From a virus: 64,000 nt of DNA. Made by a program: the position numbers and the translations under genes. This document shows positions 38,875 to 47,254 of this stretch, in pieces. The stretch lies in IMG/VR virus record IMGVR_UViG_3300028809_000012, positions 1 through 64,000 of that record. The stretch is one strand, 5' to 3'. Below the pieces are notes generated by a model. It was not told the DNA's origin. It searched no databases and saw nothing but the letters and a program-made list of their open reading frames with translations. Numbering within the stretch: the stretch's first letter is position 1; each line of letters starts with the position of its first letter.

Positions 38875-39138
38875 ATGAGCGACGAACTTCCCTGTCTCAC
38901 CCCGGAGCAGATCGCGCTACTCGCTCCCTTCGTGCGCGAGTACGAACGGGCGTGCGAAAACCTGCGTGTCGTGCAGGCCCGCATGCAGGCTGAGGTCGCC
39001 CACGCCACGGAGGTACGCGACCTGTGTGGCCAGCGCATGCTGCGGGCGGGCGCGCTGGCGTTGGGGGGGCGTAGGGATCTGCAAATCGACTTTGACACGT
39101 TCGCAGTGCGTCAGGAAGGGGAGGCGTTCCCGGAATGA
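38875..39138 (+). CDS. Helical hypothetical protein (87 aa)
   Basis: Follows the fibre cluster. One long helix (VREYERACENLRVVQARMQA, EVAHATEVRDLCGQRMLRAG) then a short strand (RRDLQIDFDTFAVRQEGEAF). Function unknown. Its end overlaps the tail-to-tail leftward methyltransferase gene. Confidence 0.55.
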   Translation: MSDELPCLTPEQIALLAPFVREYERACENLRVVQARMQAEVAHATEVRDLCGQRMLRAGALALGGRRDLQIDFDTFAVRQEGEAFPE

Positions 39139-39761
39139 GTCGCCGAGAGCGAACCCCACTGCGCTGCCATGGCATCAGCGATCCCGCAAAAGAAACGCGA
39201 ACGCTCCTTCTGGCGGTCCGGCCCCGGCGGCATTCGATGCACGCGTGGTGTGCGGCCCTCGACCACGTCAGTCGGCACCAGTGGTGGGAGGTTCTTCAAC
39301 CACAGGCACACACGCTTGACTTCCCCGTGGCCGAAGTGCCACGGCTGAAAGGTCTGGTCATGGCCTCTGCCGATAAGCGCGCGCCCGTGGCCGTGCATAA
39401 CCGGGTTTTCCAGAGCGATGCGTGGAATGGGGGCGTCCCACAGCAGACGGAAGAACGCCGCCGCAGTCTTCATATCCGCCCAGCGGTTCGGGTATCGCGG
39501 GTGCCGGCGGCGCCTAGCCACTGGCAACGCCGTGTCGTTCGGATGAAAGAGCCACTTCGAGGCGGCGTTCGTGAGGAAAGTGCAGGGCGGGTGCCCCACC
39601 AACAGATCCCACGGATCGTCCAGCACGTCGCGTACATCGCCTTGGTAATGTGGCCCTTCCGTTTCAGAGGGCAGGAGATCGCACGACATCGCGTAGTGGC
39701 CGGCACGGGTGAACGCATCGCGTACCGTGCCCGAAAATTCGCACGCAACAAGAACTCGCAT
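39111..39761 (-). CDS. Phage DNA methyltransferase-like protein (C5 type, HPPCT motif)
   Basis: A 216-aa leftward protein. MRVLVACEFSGTVRDAFTRA is the SAM-binding start, SCDLLPSETEGPHYQGDVRD the second motif, and LLVGHPPCTFLTNAA the PPC motif with catalytic-type cysteine; ALENPVMHG stands for ENV. This is a phage family related to C5 methyltransferases in which HPPCT replaces PPCQ. It is a second, distinct methyltransferase next to that at 655, expressed from its own leftward promoter within the structural region. Confidence 0.75.
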   Translation of the reverse strand: MRVLVACEFSGTVRDAFTRAGHYAMSCDLLPSETEGPHYQGDVRDVLDDPWDLLVGHPPCTFLTNAASKWLFHPNDTALPVARRRRHPRYPNRWADMKTAAAFFRLLWDAPIPRIALENPVMHGHGRALIGRGHDQTFQPWHFGHGEVKRVCLWLKNLPPLVPTDVVEGRTPRVHRMPPGPDRQKERSRFFCGIADAMAAQWGSLSATHSGNASPS

Positions 39762-39807
39762 GGCATTTCCTTTTTATGGCAGAGACGAATTTGTTTCCTC
39801 CATGAAG

Positions 39808-39836
39808 AAAGTAAACCCATTATCTGCGCCAGTCAA
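39808..39836 (-). promoter_or_regulatory. Leftward promoter for the HPPCT methyltransferase
   Basis: On the minus strand TTGACT (complement of 39831-39836) and TACTTT (complement of 39808-39813), spacing 17. It lacks the TGTTTTTGGTCGATA element, unlike other leftward promoters in the structural region. Confidence 0.65.
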
Positions 39837-39850
39837 GAGAGGCATTTCAG

Positions 39851-41968
39851 ATGAGCCGCGCCGCGCTCCCCATCGTCTTCGGCGGCGGCGTAGACCGCCA
39901 GTCCGGTTCCAGCGCGGTTACGCCTGCGACCCTGGAGGTGGCGGACAACGTCGTCCTGCTCCGTGGGCGGGTGGCGCCGCGCAAGGGAATGGGCGAGTTG
40001 CGCAGCAATCTCGGCGGCTGCTCCTACGTGGCCGGAATGCATCCGGACCGCAGCACGCTCCGCAGCGTCTTCGTGGCGGCCTTCGGGGCGCCGGGGCAGG
40101 ACGATCACCGGCTGGAGGTGTGGGCCGGTACGGGCAGTGGTCGCGACGCGGCGCTGCTCGCGACGTGGGTCAATCCCTGCGAGTCGGTGGAGAAGGCCCG
40201 CGTCATCGCCACGCAGAGCGGCCCCTACGTCATCCTTGCCCATGATGAGCCCAGCGTGGACCGCCGTGCGCCCACGGTCGTCGTGGATCTGGACGCGGGC
40301 ACCGTCGTGCCCCTCAGCGCGGCGTGGGCGGGGGAAACGGGCAACTACCTGCGCTTCCGCGGGGTGTGCGCGTGGCTGGACTACCTCGTCGGTTGGGGTT
40401 TCGGCACCAATCTGGTGGACGATCCCCACATGATCCGCATCTCCGACATCGCGGACCCGCTCACTTTCCAAGAAGACGCATGGCTGAAGGCGGGGCAGGC
40501 AGGGGATGCGGTGCTCGCCTGCCTGCCGTCGCAGGTGGGGCTGGGCGGGGCGCTGCTGGCACGCAAGCAGACGGAGACGTTCGTCGTCACCGGCGACAAC
40601 TTTGACAACTTCGGCGGTCCATCGCAGGTGGAGGCGCTGCACGGGCTGGCCGCGCCGCGATTGGTGGTGACGGACGGGGCGACGGACTGGTTCTGGTCGT
40701 TGGAGGGACCGCGTGAGAGCCGGGGCGGGGTGTCGCAGAACATCGCGTGGCCGCTGGGGCTGTACCCGTGGCCCACGCCCTTCGACATCGCCGCCGCGGG
40801 GCTACTGGACGACGGATTTGCCGTGTACCAGCCCCGCGAGCGCGTGGTGCACTTCGTATTCGGCGCCAACGCCTACTCCTACACGCTGGAGTACCAGCAG
40901 TGGAGCTACGCCCGCCTCGCCACGCCGGTGCACTGCGGCACCATTCTCTACGCCCGCAGCGGGTACGAGGGGGCCAGCCGCGGGTACCCGGACTTCGTGA
41001 GTGCCACGGCGGCGGACACCGACTCCTACACCATCGTGTGGGACGACGTGAGCCCGGAGGGCGACGAGACGGTGGAAGTGTGGCTGCGGCGGACCGGGGA
41101 TGCATGGGGCACCTCTCCCACTGCCACCGCGTCGATCTCGCTCGCGCCGCAGGTCACGGTGGACGGGCTGTATGCGGGCAACTATGAGCTGGCGATCCGC
41201 TATAAGCGCGACGGCCTGTACTCCGCCGCCGGAACCGTAACGGGACAGCCCACGTACGACTACACCGGCGCACCGAACACGTGGCCGGCGGTGTCACGCA
41301 GTACTTTCACCGTGGCGACCCCTGCCCCCAGCATCACTTCGCTGGTCTGGAGCCGCCAGAGCGCCAGCGTGGAACGTGTGGCGGTGACGTACGCGGGCAC
41401 CTTCGTCGTTCAGATCCTCCGCAACACGGTCAACGACGCGGGCACCGCTACACTTATCCACACCGCGTCCGGTTCCAGTGGCACGTACAACGACGACGCA
41501 CCGGGCACGGGTGAGACGACCGTCTACTATTTCGTGCGCCATCGCTACCCCGACCTGACGACCGGGCCGGCATCGTCCGGATCCGCGCGCTGGATCGGCC
41601 CCAGCGCGCCGACCGGGCTGGAGCAGATCATCGCCAGCCCCACGGAGCCGGCGGATTACTACATCTACACAGTGCAGTGGGACGCGCCGGCCGCGGGGGC
41701 GACCACGACGGTGGAGGACCAGTACCTATGCTCGTCCGTCTATGCCACACGCGGCACCACGGCGGCGGATGCCGTCACCGTCAGCCACACGGTGCAGAAG
41801 GACAGCGCCATGAGCGAGGACGGTTCTGAGATCGTGGCGGAGTTTGCCGTGCGGGCGCGCCACAATCAGACGGCGTTCACTGTCACGGACAACGGGGAGT
41901 GGGCGGTACTGTCCAACGTGGCAGTCCGTATCGAGCCGGACGAGACGGCGTTTGGGAGTTGCCCGTAA
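39851..41968 (+). CDS. Large tail-hub or tail-tube-like protein with Fn3-like repeats
   Basis: A 705-aa beta-rich protein. The N-terminal 380 residues look like a propeller or tube domain (PATLEVADNVVLLRGRVAPR, ETFVVTGDNFDNFGGPSQVE, WFWSLEGPRES), a pattern shared with podovirus tail-tube or stabilisation proteins. The C-terminal part has repeated Ig/Fn3-like modules (YTIVWDDVSPEGDETVEVWL, ITSLVWSRQSASVERVAVTY, YIYTVQWDAPAAGATTTVED). A strong hairpin follows. Confidence 0.6.
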   Translation: MSRAALPIVFGGGVDRQSGSSAVTPATLEVADNVVLLRGRVAPRKGMGELRSNLGGCSYVAGMHPDRSTLRSVFVAAFGAPGQDDHRLEVWAGTGSGRDAALLATWVNPCESVEKARVIATQSGPYVILAHDEPSVDRRAPTVVVDLDAGTVVPLSAAWAGETGNYLRFRGVCAWLDYLVGWGFGTNLVDDPHMIRISDIADPLTFQEDAWLKAGQAGDAVLACLPSQVGLGGALLARKQTETFVVTGDNFDNFGGPSQVEALHGLAAPRLVVTDGATDWFWSLEGPRESRGGVSQNIAWPLGLYPWPTPFDIAAAGLLDDGFAVYQPRERVVHFVFGANAYSYTLEYQQWSYARLATPVHCGTILYARSGYEGASRGYPDFVSATAADTDSYTIVWDDVSPEGDETVEVWLRRTGDAWGTSPTATASISLAPQVTVDGLYAGNYELAIRYKRDGLYSAAGTVTGQPTYDYTGAPNTWPAVSRSTFTVATPAPSITSLVWSRQSASVERVAVTYAGTFVVQILRNTVNDAGTATLIHTASGSSGTYNDDAPGTGETTVYYFVRHRYPDLTTGPASSGSARWIGPSAPTGLEQIIASPTEPADYYIYTVQWDAPAAGATTTVEDQYLCSSVYATRGTTAADAVTVSHTVQKDSAMSEDGSEIVAEFAVRARHNQTAFTVTDNGEWAVLSNVAVRIEPDETAFGSCP

Positions 41969-41971
41969 AAA

Positions 41972-42012
41972 ACACCTACCCCTGCCGTGGATTCCACGGC
42001 AGGGGTAGGTGT
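41972..42012. terminator. 20-bp perfect hairpin; good leftward terminator
   Basis: Arms 41972-41991 and 41993-42012 are perfectly complementary with a one-base centre. On the minus strand the stem is followed by TTTTTT, so it is a textbook rho-independent terminator for leftward transcripts coming from the 43523-45137 operon, and may also block rightward ones. Confidence 0.75.
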
Positions 42013-42144
42013 GGTGATGTTGTTCAAGCGTCCAGTTCACCAAACCGCGCCACGCTCCATACGGCGTTTCTAGGTCGCCTTCGTGCATGCTGAAGCCCCA
42101 CCCGGCAATCAAACTAACTTGTCCTACAGGAGAACGCAAGGGCC

Positions 42145-43032
42145 ATGAAGCCACCCGTCAGATCCGACAAGAACCCGCCCCGTCGCCGCAGTCTGGCGGA
42201 CGCCATCACGCAGGTGCTTTCCACCAACGAGCCGCGCCCGAAGGAGGTGCACCCGTCTTTGCTGGGCGGGCGGGACAACCCGTTCCAGCTCGGCGCCATC
42301 AGCAGCGTCGGAGGGCCGCTTCCCCAGCCCATGGCGGAGCGCGTCTTCAACAACATCGACGCGCTGGACGGGGATTACTACGGCGGCAACCCGGCGAAGC
42401 GTGCTCTGAGGCAGGTCAGGGATAACATGGGCGCGTACCGGATGCAGGAAAGACCCGTGGACACGGCTAACCACGAGCCGCCCAACCAGGAATCCATTGA
42501 CGGCTTCGCCCGCTACCTCGGCCTGCCGCAACCGAACCGCTCACTGGAGCCCAGCCCCTACAACCCCACCAACGCGCGCGAGAAGGGCGTGTACGTGCGC
42601 GCCCCGCGGGTGTGGGATGCGCTGCTCTCCGCACGCAGTATCCCCTTCTCTTCGCCTTTCGGGGAAAGCGGGCGCGGTGGGGACTACATCCGTCCTCGTC
42701 CCAGTATCACCGACCCGCGGCGCAGCGCGGTGCGCATGATGTTGGACGCGACCGAGGCGGGCCCGGCGCACATCTTGGGAGACGACATTTTCGAGGAAGA
42801 CAATATGTCCGCGGCCCTCCTCGCCAACTTTACGCTGGACAAGGGCGAGGACGAGGAGGGGCCGTATATCTCCCTCTACGACCGCTACGATCTGGACCGC
42901 GTGCCGCTGGCGGACAAGGTCGTGGGGCAACCCTTCGAGATTTACGACCGCCTGTACTACGACCCGGAGACTTACGAGCCGCGCCGCGTTCCCAAGCCGA
43001 TGGAAGCGCTCACCGCCCGGGGCCGGCCGTGA
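42145..43032 (+). CDS. Hypothetical virion-module protein (295 aa)
   Basis: The product begins RSDKNPPRRRSLADAITQVL and contains HPSLLGGRDNPFQLGAISSV, AERVFNNIDALDGDYYGGNP and ISLYDRYDLDRVPLADKVVG. The YDRYDLD segment is similar to endings seen in phage internal or assembly proteins. Position between tail and internal-protein genes suggests a virion part. Start could also be a little upstream; no family named. Confidence 0.6.
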   Translation: MKPPVRSDKNPPRRRSLADAITQVLSTNEPRPKEVHPSLLGGRDNPFQLGAISSVGGPLPQPMAERVFNNIDALDGDYYGGNPAKRALRQVRDNMGAYRMQERPVDTANHEPPNQESIDGFARYLGLPQPNRSLEPSPYNPTNAREKGVYVRAPRVWDALLSARSIPFSSPFGESGRGGDYIRPRPSITDPRRSAVRMMLDATEAGPAHILGDDIFEEDNMSAALLANFTLDKGEDEEGPYISLYDRYDLDRVPLADKVVGQPFEIYDRLYYDPETYEPRRVPKPMEALTARGRP

Positions 43033-43526
43033 GCATCCCCGGACTTTTTTTCGGGCAGGCGGAAGACGATGGCGTGCTGGCCTGCGGGGAAGGCTACACG
43101 GATGCGGGCGAGGAGTACACGGCCCACATTCGCTCCAACCCCGTCGTGCCCGACGACACCGACGAGCGCATGTGGTTCGCGGTGTACCTCACGCTGGCGC
43201 ACCGCATCGAGGCATCCGACCCCATGGACGCCGATGGCGTGGCCGTGACCGTCCGCGCCATCGTGGACGACGCAGAGGTGACGGAGAACGTGATTCAGCT
43301 TTCCCTGGAGCCGGTCACCGATCCGGACAACCCGCCGGCCCGCGTTCGCCGCGCGTACGAGGTGGCGTTGTCGGTTCCTCGCTACCGCGGGCTGGCGGAG
43401 GTGGGCAAGGACGTGCCCGCCGGGACCAACTTCCAGCTTGAACTGGAGTGGCCCGGCAGCGACGTGGCCGTGGACGCGGCGTGGGTGGAGGTGGAGGAGA
43501 CGGGCGAGGTCAGGGTGCCGGCTTAA
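43029..43526 (+). CDS. Hypothetical beta-rich protein (165 aa)
   Basis: The GTG 43029 overlaps the previous stop. Beta-rich (YTAHIRSNPVVPDDTDERMW, VAVTVRAIVDDAEVTENVIQ, FQLELEWPGSDVAVDAAWVE). Likely a small virion or surface domain. It ends tail-to-tail with the leftward operon. Confidence 0.55.
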   Translation: MSIPGLFFGQAEDDGVLACGEGYTDAGEEYTAHIRSNPVVPDDTDERMWFAVYLTLAHRIEASDPMDADGVAVTVRAIVDDAEVTENVIQLSLEPVTDPDNPPARVRRAYEVALSVPRYRGLAEVGKDVPAGTNFQLELEWPGSDVAVDAAWVEVEETGEVRVPA

Positions 43527-44005
43527 GAATTCATGCCCATGTACGCCCAACTGTTTTTCAGAATTCTTGGAAGATCGTCCATGAACTTGGCATCAAATGA
43601 CATCATTACATCGTTGCGGATATCCCACCAGAAATCGGTGTCGAGAGGCCAACTTGTTGCGTCTTCTTCCACATGTGCGCGGAACCCAGTGAACTCCCGC
43701 GTCCTGGCCTTGCCGTACACCACATCGTGCATCATGCGTTCAAATTCTACAGGATCGTGCCGAGAGGTGAAGTCTCCGTAAGCAACCAACGTTTTTCCGT
43801 CGCGGCTCTGGATACCCTCCATCTTTACCTGCCTGAGTGCTTCCGCGCTTTCCTGAAGGCGCCGTAGTGATCTTGGCTTTGCTCCCCATTCAAATTCAGA
43901 CGCTCCCATGTAATCGTCTTCTACGGCACGTGAATAAATGTCGGCGGCGGGATTGTATTTCTTCTGGATCGTGCCACGCTGAATATCGTAGGGTCGTTCA
44001 GTCAT
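43523..44005 (-). CDS. Conserved phage protein with DDYMGASEFEWGA motif
   Basis: A 160-aa protein; ATG 44005 is preceded by AAGGGA. It carries EDDYMGASEFEWGAKPRSLR, a motif present in a widespread phage family of unknown function. The last gene of the leftward operon 45137-43523, whose promoter is at 45183-45211. Confidence 0.7.
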   Translation of the reverse strand: MTERPYDIQRGTIQKKYNPAADIYSRAVEDDYMGASEFEWGAKPRSLRRLQESAEALRQVKMEGIQSRDGKTLVAYGDFTSRHDPVEFERMMHDVVYGKARTREFTGFRAHVEEDATSWPLDTDFWWDIRNDVMMSFDAKFMDDLPRILKNSWAYMGMNS

Positions 44006-44040
44006 CGGGGTTCCCTTTTGCATATGTTAGATGTTGCCAA

Positions 44041-44208
44041 TCAGAGCACCACGCCGAAAATCAGCACTGCTGCACTGAGCCGATTAGCCGCCGCACGCCA
44101 GCAGCGCTGGCAAAGTTCGTGGTCGCGCTTTGCCCGGCGGCGCTTGTCCTTGCTGGTGAAAAACAGCGCCTTGTGCTTGTTGCAGTTGGCGCACAGGTGG
44201 GGTTTCAT
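44041..44208 (-). CDS. Zinc-ribbon mini-protein (55 aa)
   Basis: A leftward frame reading MKPHLCANCNKHKALFFTSK, then CQRCWRAAAN and a hydrophobic end (LSAAVLIFGVVL). Two CxxC pairs 30 residues apart predict a zinc ribbon. It overlaps the next upstream gene by four bases. Confidence 0.6.
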   Translation of the reverse strand: MKPHLCANCNKHKALFFTSKDKRRRAKRDHELCQRCWRAAANRLSAAVLIFGVVL

Positions 44209-44399
44209 GGCGGGCCCTGCGCTACGTCAGGGTTCATCGCCTCCAACTCCCGCCACGGCAACGCGAAGTGCTCCCCATCCGCCGTCACCACATCGTAGTG
44301 CGTGGCGTTCTGGCCGCAGACCGTCACCGTTCTGTGCGCCATCGGGCCGCCGTGGTACGGCACCCGCGCCACTACCGCGGCGCCGTCAGGAATCGACAT
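44205..44399 (-). CDS. Small beta-barrel-like protein (64 aa)
   Basis: The start at 44399 (MSIPDGAAVVARVPYHGGPM) is chosen over a longer frame because of a G-rich upstream site and gene spacing. The sequence VTVCGQNATHYDVVTADGEH suggests an SH3-like barrel. Function unknown. Confidence 0.55.
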   Translation of the reverse strand: MSIPDGAAVVARVPYHGGPMAHRTVTVCGQNATHYDVVTADGEHFALPWRELEAMNPDVAQGPP

Positions 44400-44751
44400 C
44401 GTCCGCTTCCCGTGGAACACGGCGAATGATGGCAAGCGTGTCGCTCAACACTTCCGGACCCACCTCCTTCCGCCCTTCTTCAACGTCGGCAAGCACTAAC
44501 AGCGCATCGCGGATGGAGCTGTTCGCTGAACGAATATCGTCCGCCTCCACGACCTGAACGTTGATGGGAGTGTTACGGTGCGTCGCGATGAAGCGCACGG
44601 TTAGCAGCGGCGGCGTTTCCTTCGCCATGTCCCAGCCCTCGCCTGCCGCCTCCTCGTCCGGCCGTGACAAGCCCAGTACGTACGCCGTCCAGCCGAAGTG
44701 GAAATCGTTGACCGGCGTGACGATGAAGTGTCGCTTCTGGTTCTCAGGCAT
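44386..44751 (-). CDS. Hypothetical protein (121 aa)
   Basis: ATG 44751. The product (KRHFIVTPVNDFHFGWTAYV, LTVRFIATHRNTPINVQVVE, SSIRDALLVLADVEEGRKEV) looks like a compact alpha/beta fold. It overlaps its downstream neighbour by 14 bases. No family recognised. Confidence 0.6.
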   Translation of the reverse strand: MPENQKRHFIVTPVNDFHFGWTAYVLGLSRPDEEAAGEGWDMAKETPPLLTVRFIATHRNTPINVQVVEADDIRSANSSIRDALLVLADVEEGRKEVGPEVLSDTLAIIRRVPREADDVDS

Positions 44752-44756
44752 GTTCG

Positions 44757-45137
44757 TCACCCGTGGTGTTCGCGACCGTACAGCCAAGAGCCCGCGTCGT
44801 CATCGTCGTCGCGTTCATCTTGGTCGTCGCTGTCCGTGATGGCATACTGCGAATCCCCGTAGCTCACCTCGACCCAATGAGCGAGATCGCCGTCTTCGTG
44901 TTCACGGAGCCATGCAGTAAATTCCTTGCGTCTCTCGTCCCCCTCGTCTGACGCAGACCAGTGCTCCTTGGAGCCATCGGGGGCAACGAAGAAGGACGCA
45001 TAGCCGTTTACCGGTGAATGCACCACCTCCGACACCTGTGCATGTGCACCGAAAATCTCTCGCGCCTTCTGATGCATCGGGTCAATCGACTGGTACCTCA
45101 CCGTTACGATGATGGCGTGGTGCTGAATGATTCCCAT
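44757..45137 (-). CDS. Hypothetical protein (126 aa), first gene of leftward operon
   Basis: ATG 45137 with AAAGGAGAA upstream. N-terminal strands (HHAIIVTVRYQSIDPMHQKA, NGYASFFVAPDGSKEHWSAS) are followed by an acidic end (SDDQDERDDDDDAGSW). The acidity suggests a DNA mimic or protein-binding role, but this is speculative. Confidence 0.6.
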   Translation of the reverse strand: MGIIQHHAIIVTVRYQSIDPMHQKAREIFGAHAQVSEVVHSPVNGYASFFVAPDGSKEHWSASDEGDERRKEFTAWLREHEDGDLAHWVEVSYGDSQYAITDSDDQDERDDDDDAGSWLYGREHHG

Positions 45138-45182
45138 CGGCGTATTCTCCTTTCCCGTGTCGGCGTATTCATTCTCAAGCAC

Positions 45183-45237
45183 AATCTAATTCGCACTCGT
45201 AGGTAGCGCAAGGGGGTTGTTATCGACCAAAAACACA
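45183..45237 (-). promoter_or_regulatory. Leftward promoter with shared upstream element, copy 3
   Basis: On the minus strand TTGCGC (complement of 45206-45211) and TAGATT (complement of 45183-45188) are spaced 17; upstream lies TGTGTTTTTGGTCGATAA (complement of 45220-45237). It drives the five leftward genes 45137 to 43523. Confidence 0.7.
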
Positions 45238-45295
45238 GCGTGCGCCATCGTTGCCGAAGCATGTCGCCGGCAATCTCACCCATGAGGACGAAACG

Positions 45296-45907
45296 ATGCC
45301 CTTCCCTCTCGCCGCAATCCCTGCTGCCATCTCCGTGGGCAGCGCTCTCTACGGCGCTCTCCGCGGCGGCAGCAGGCCGGGCGCGGACGAGCGCCGATAC
45401 CGCAACATGTTCGACAGCACCGTGTACGGGCTGGGGCAGCGCGCCGATGGCATGAGCGATCGATTTGAACGCGATCTGGAGTCCTTCGACCCGGAGCCCT
45501 ACTTCGCGCAGGCCACGGAAGCGAACCTGAACGCGTACGACGATGATTTCGCGCGCAGCTACGCCTCCGGGCTCGGGCGCATGGTGGGACAGGGGCGCAC
45601 GCCGTCCTACAACGGCCTCGGACTCCGCGACGCGCAGCAGACGATCCGGCAGGGGCAGCAGGACCGCGCCCGCATCCGCCAGCAGGGAGCGGACAACCTC
45701 GCTGGAGCGCGGATGAACCTGTTGGGGATGCGCGGCGACTACGCGTCCGGGCTCAGCAACCGCTACCTGGACGCCATCACCGGGCGCGCCAACACGCTGG
45801 AGGCGCAGCGCCTTGAAGACAATGCCAGCCGTCGCCGGGCGTGGGGACAACTCGCGGGCGGGTTCGGCCAGATCGCCGGCAGCATGGCGGGAGGAGGAAA
45901 GGTCTGA
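45296..45907 (+). CDS. Internal virion protein (203 aa)
   Basis: ATG 45296 follows GAGGA. An N-terminal hydrophobic segment (LAAIPAAISVGSALYGAL) is followed by a helical, Gln/Arg-rich body (RDAQQTIRQGQQDRARIRQQ) and a Gly-rich end (GGFGQIAGSMAGGGKV). This composition is typical of small podovirus DNA-ejection proteins. It is the first gene of the internal-protein cluster. Confidence 0.6.
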   Translation: MPFPLAAIPAAISVGSALYGALRGGSRPGADERRYRNMFDSTVYGLGQRADGMSDRFERDLESFDPEPYFAQATEANLNAYDDDFARSYASGLGRMVGQGRTPSYNGLGLRDAQQTIRQGQQDRARIRQQGADNLAGARMNLLGMRGDYASGLSNRYLDAITGRANTLEAQRLEDNASRRRAWGQLAGGFGQIAGSMAGGGKV

Positions 45908-47250
45908 TGTACCGCGCGCCGATCAGCTCCGGCTGGGACGACTTCGCGGGCGCCTTCTCGTCCGGTCTGGCGCAGGGGTACGACCGCTACCGGCAGGGGC
46001 GGGCGCAGCGTGCGGCCATGCAGCAAGAGCAGCAGAAGAACGCTGCCCTGATGGCCCGGCAGGCGGAGCAGGACCGCATCGCCGCAGAAGACCGCAGGCG
46101 CAGGGTCGAGCTGGAGGACGACGAACTGGGCGTGATCCCGGAGGAATTGGGATACGAGAACGTGCCCACGATCAGCCAGCGCCCCACCGGACCGCTGGCG
46201 GCTATCACCGGCGGCGTCATGCCTGCGCCGGCTGGGCCGATGAGCACGGCGCCTGCGGGCACCGCTGGTACGCTGCTGGGGGGCGCGCGTGGCGCCATCG
46301 AAAACACGCGCCCCTATATGGAGCAGCACCTTCGTCCCGGCCTTCGACGCGTTGGGAACCTGCTAGTGGACCCCACGCAGAGCCGCGCCTTCCGCAACGC
46401 GCAGATGGTGGAGGACGCACGGCGGCAGCGCGAGCTGGCGGAGGAGCGGGACCGCTTCCAGCAGGGCTACCGGGCGGCCATCGCTGCCGGCCACGACGAG
46501 GCCGCGGCGACCCGCTTCGGCACGCAGGCGGCGCTGGGGCTCAACATCCCACCCTCGCCGCGGCAGGCAGCCGTAGAACAGCGGGCCAAGCTGGAGATCG
46601 AGGACGAGTTCTCCCGCCGGGAGGAAGGTCGCAGAGAGGCACGGGACGCCCGCGAACGCGCGGAGAGGCGTAAAGAGGAAGGCGCAGGTGGTGGACTCAC
46701 GGTAAACCGCGCCCGCGACACCGCCGAAGGGATCGCGGCGTCCTTCGCCTATGAAATCCTCAACTGGCCGGGCGACCACGGCGGCGTTGCTCCCACGATG
46801 TCCAACGGGCAGCCCACGCGTCCACTGGAATACGTGCGTGGCAGACTGCGGGAGTGGGCGCGTACGGAAGGTATCCGCCTCACCGAAGGCGAAATCCGCT
46901 CCATCGCGCAGCAGCAGTTGAACGATTTGCAGAAGCAGTACATCGACAGCGGAGTGCTGCGCCCGGATGGGTCGTACAGGCCTGCTGCGCGCACCGGCGC
47001 CGGAACGCCGCAGCGGCAGAACCGTACGCAGCGCAACACGACCCCACAGGTGAATGGCGCCACGGCCGGGCAAATCCCCGTGGGAGACGGGCCGCTCCCG
47101 CGCCGGGACGCACAGCAGGCCCGCACCTACATCATACAGTCCGGCATGAACATGGAGCAGTCCGTGGCCCGCCTGCGGCAGTTGGGACGCTCCGACGCGG
47201 AAATCATGCAGATCCTTCCCGAAGCGAATCTGGCGCAATTCCCACGGTGA
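45907..47250 (+). CDS. Internal virion protein (447 aa)
   Basis: ATG 45907 directly after the previous stop codon region. Starts SSGWDDFAGAFSSGLAQGYD, then long charged helices (RAQRAAMQQEQQKNAALMAR, EFSRREEGRREARDARERAE) and C-terminal Gln/Arg repeats. Such helical, Ala-rich proteins lie inside podovirus heads and are ejected with DNA to build a channel. No enzyme domain is seen. Confidence 0.6.
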   Translation: MYRAPISSGWDDFAGAFSSGLAQGYDRYRQGRAQRAAMQQEQQKNAALMARQAEQDRIAAEDRRRRVELEDDELGVIPEELGYENVPTISQRPTGPLAAITGGVMPAPAGPMSTAPAGTAGTLLGGARGAIENTRPYMEQHLRPGLRRVGNLLVDPTQSRAFRNAQMVEDARRQRELAEERDRFQQGYRAAIAAGHDEAAATRFGTQAALGLNIPPSPRQAAVEQRAKLEIEDEFSRREEGRREARDARERAERRKEEGAGGGLTVNRARDTAEGIAASFAYEILNWPGDHGGVAPTMSNGQPTRPLEYVRGRLREWARTEGIRLTEGEIRSIAQQQLNDLQKQYIDSGVLRPDGSYRPAARTGAGTPQRQNRTQRNTTPQVNGATAGQIPVGDGPLPRRDAQQARTYIIQSGMNMEQSVARLRQLGRSDAEIMQILPEANLAQFPR

Positions 47251-47254
47251 TTGA

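Noticed and set aside
39298-39330. Rightward promoter TTGACTTCC near 39318
   Set aside because: It lies within the leftward methyltransferase coding sequence with no -10 at a fitting distance and no rightward gene after it.
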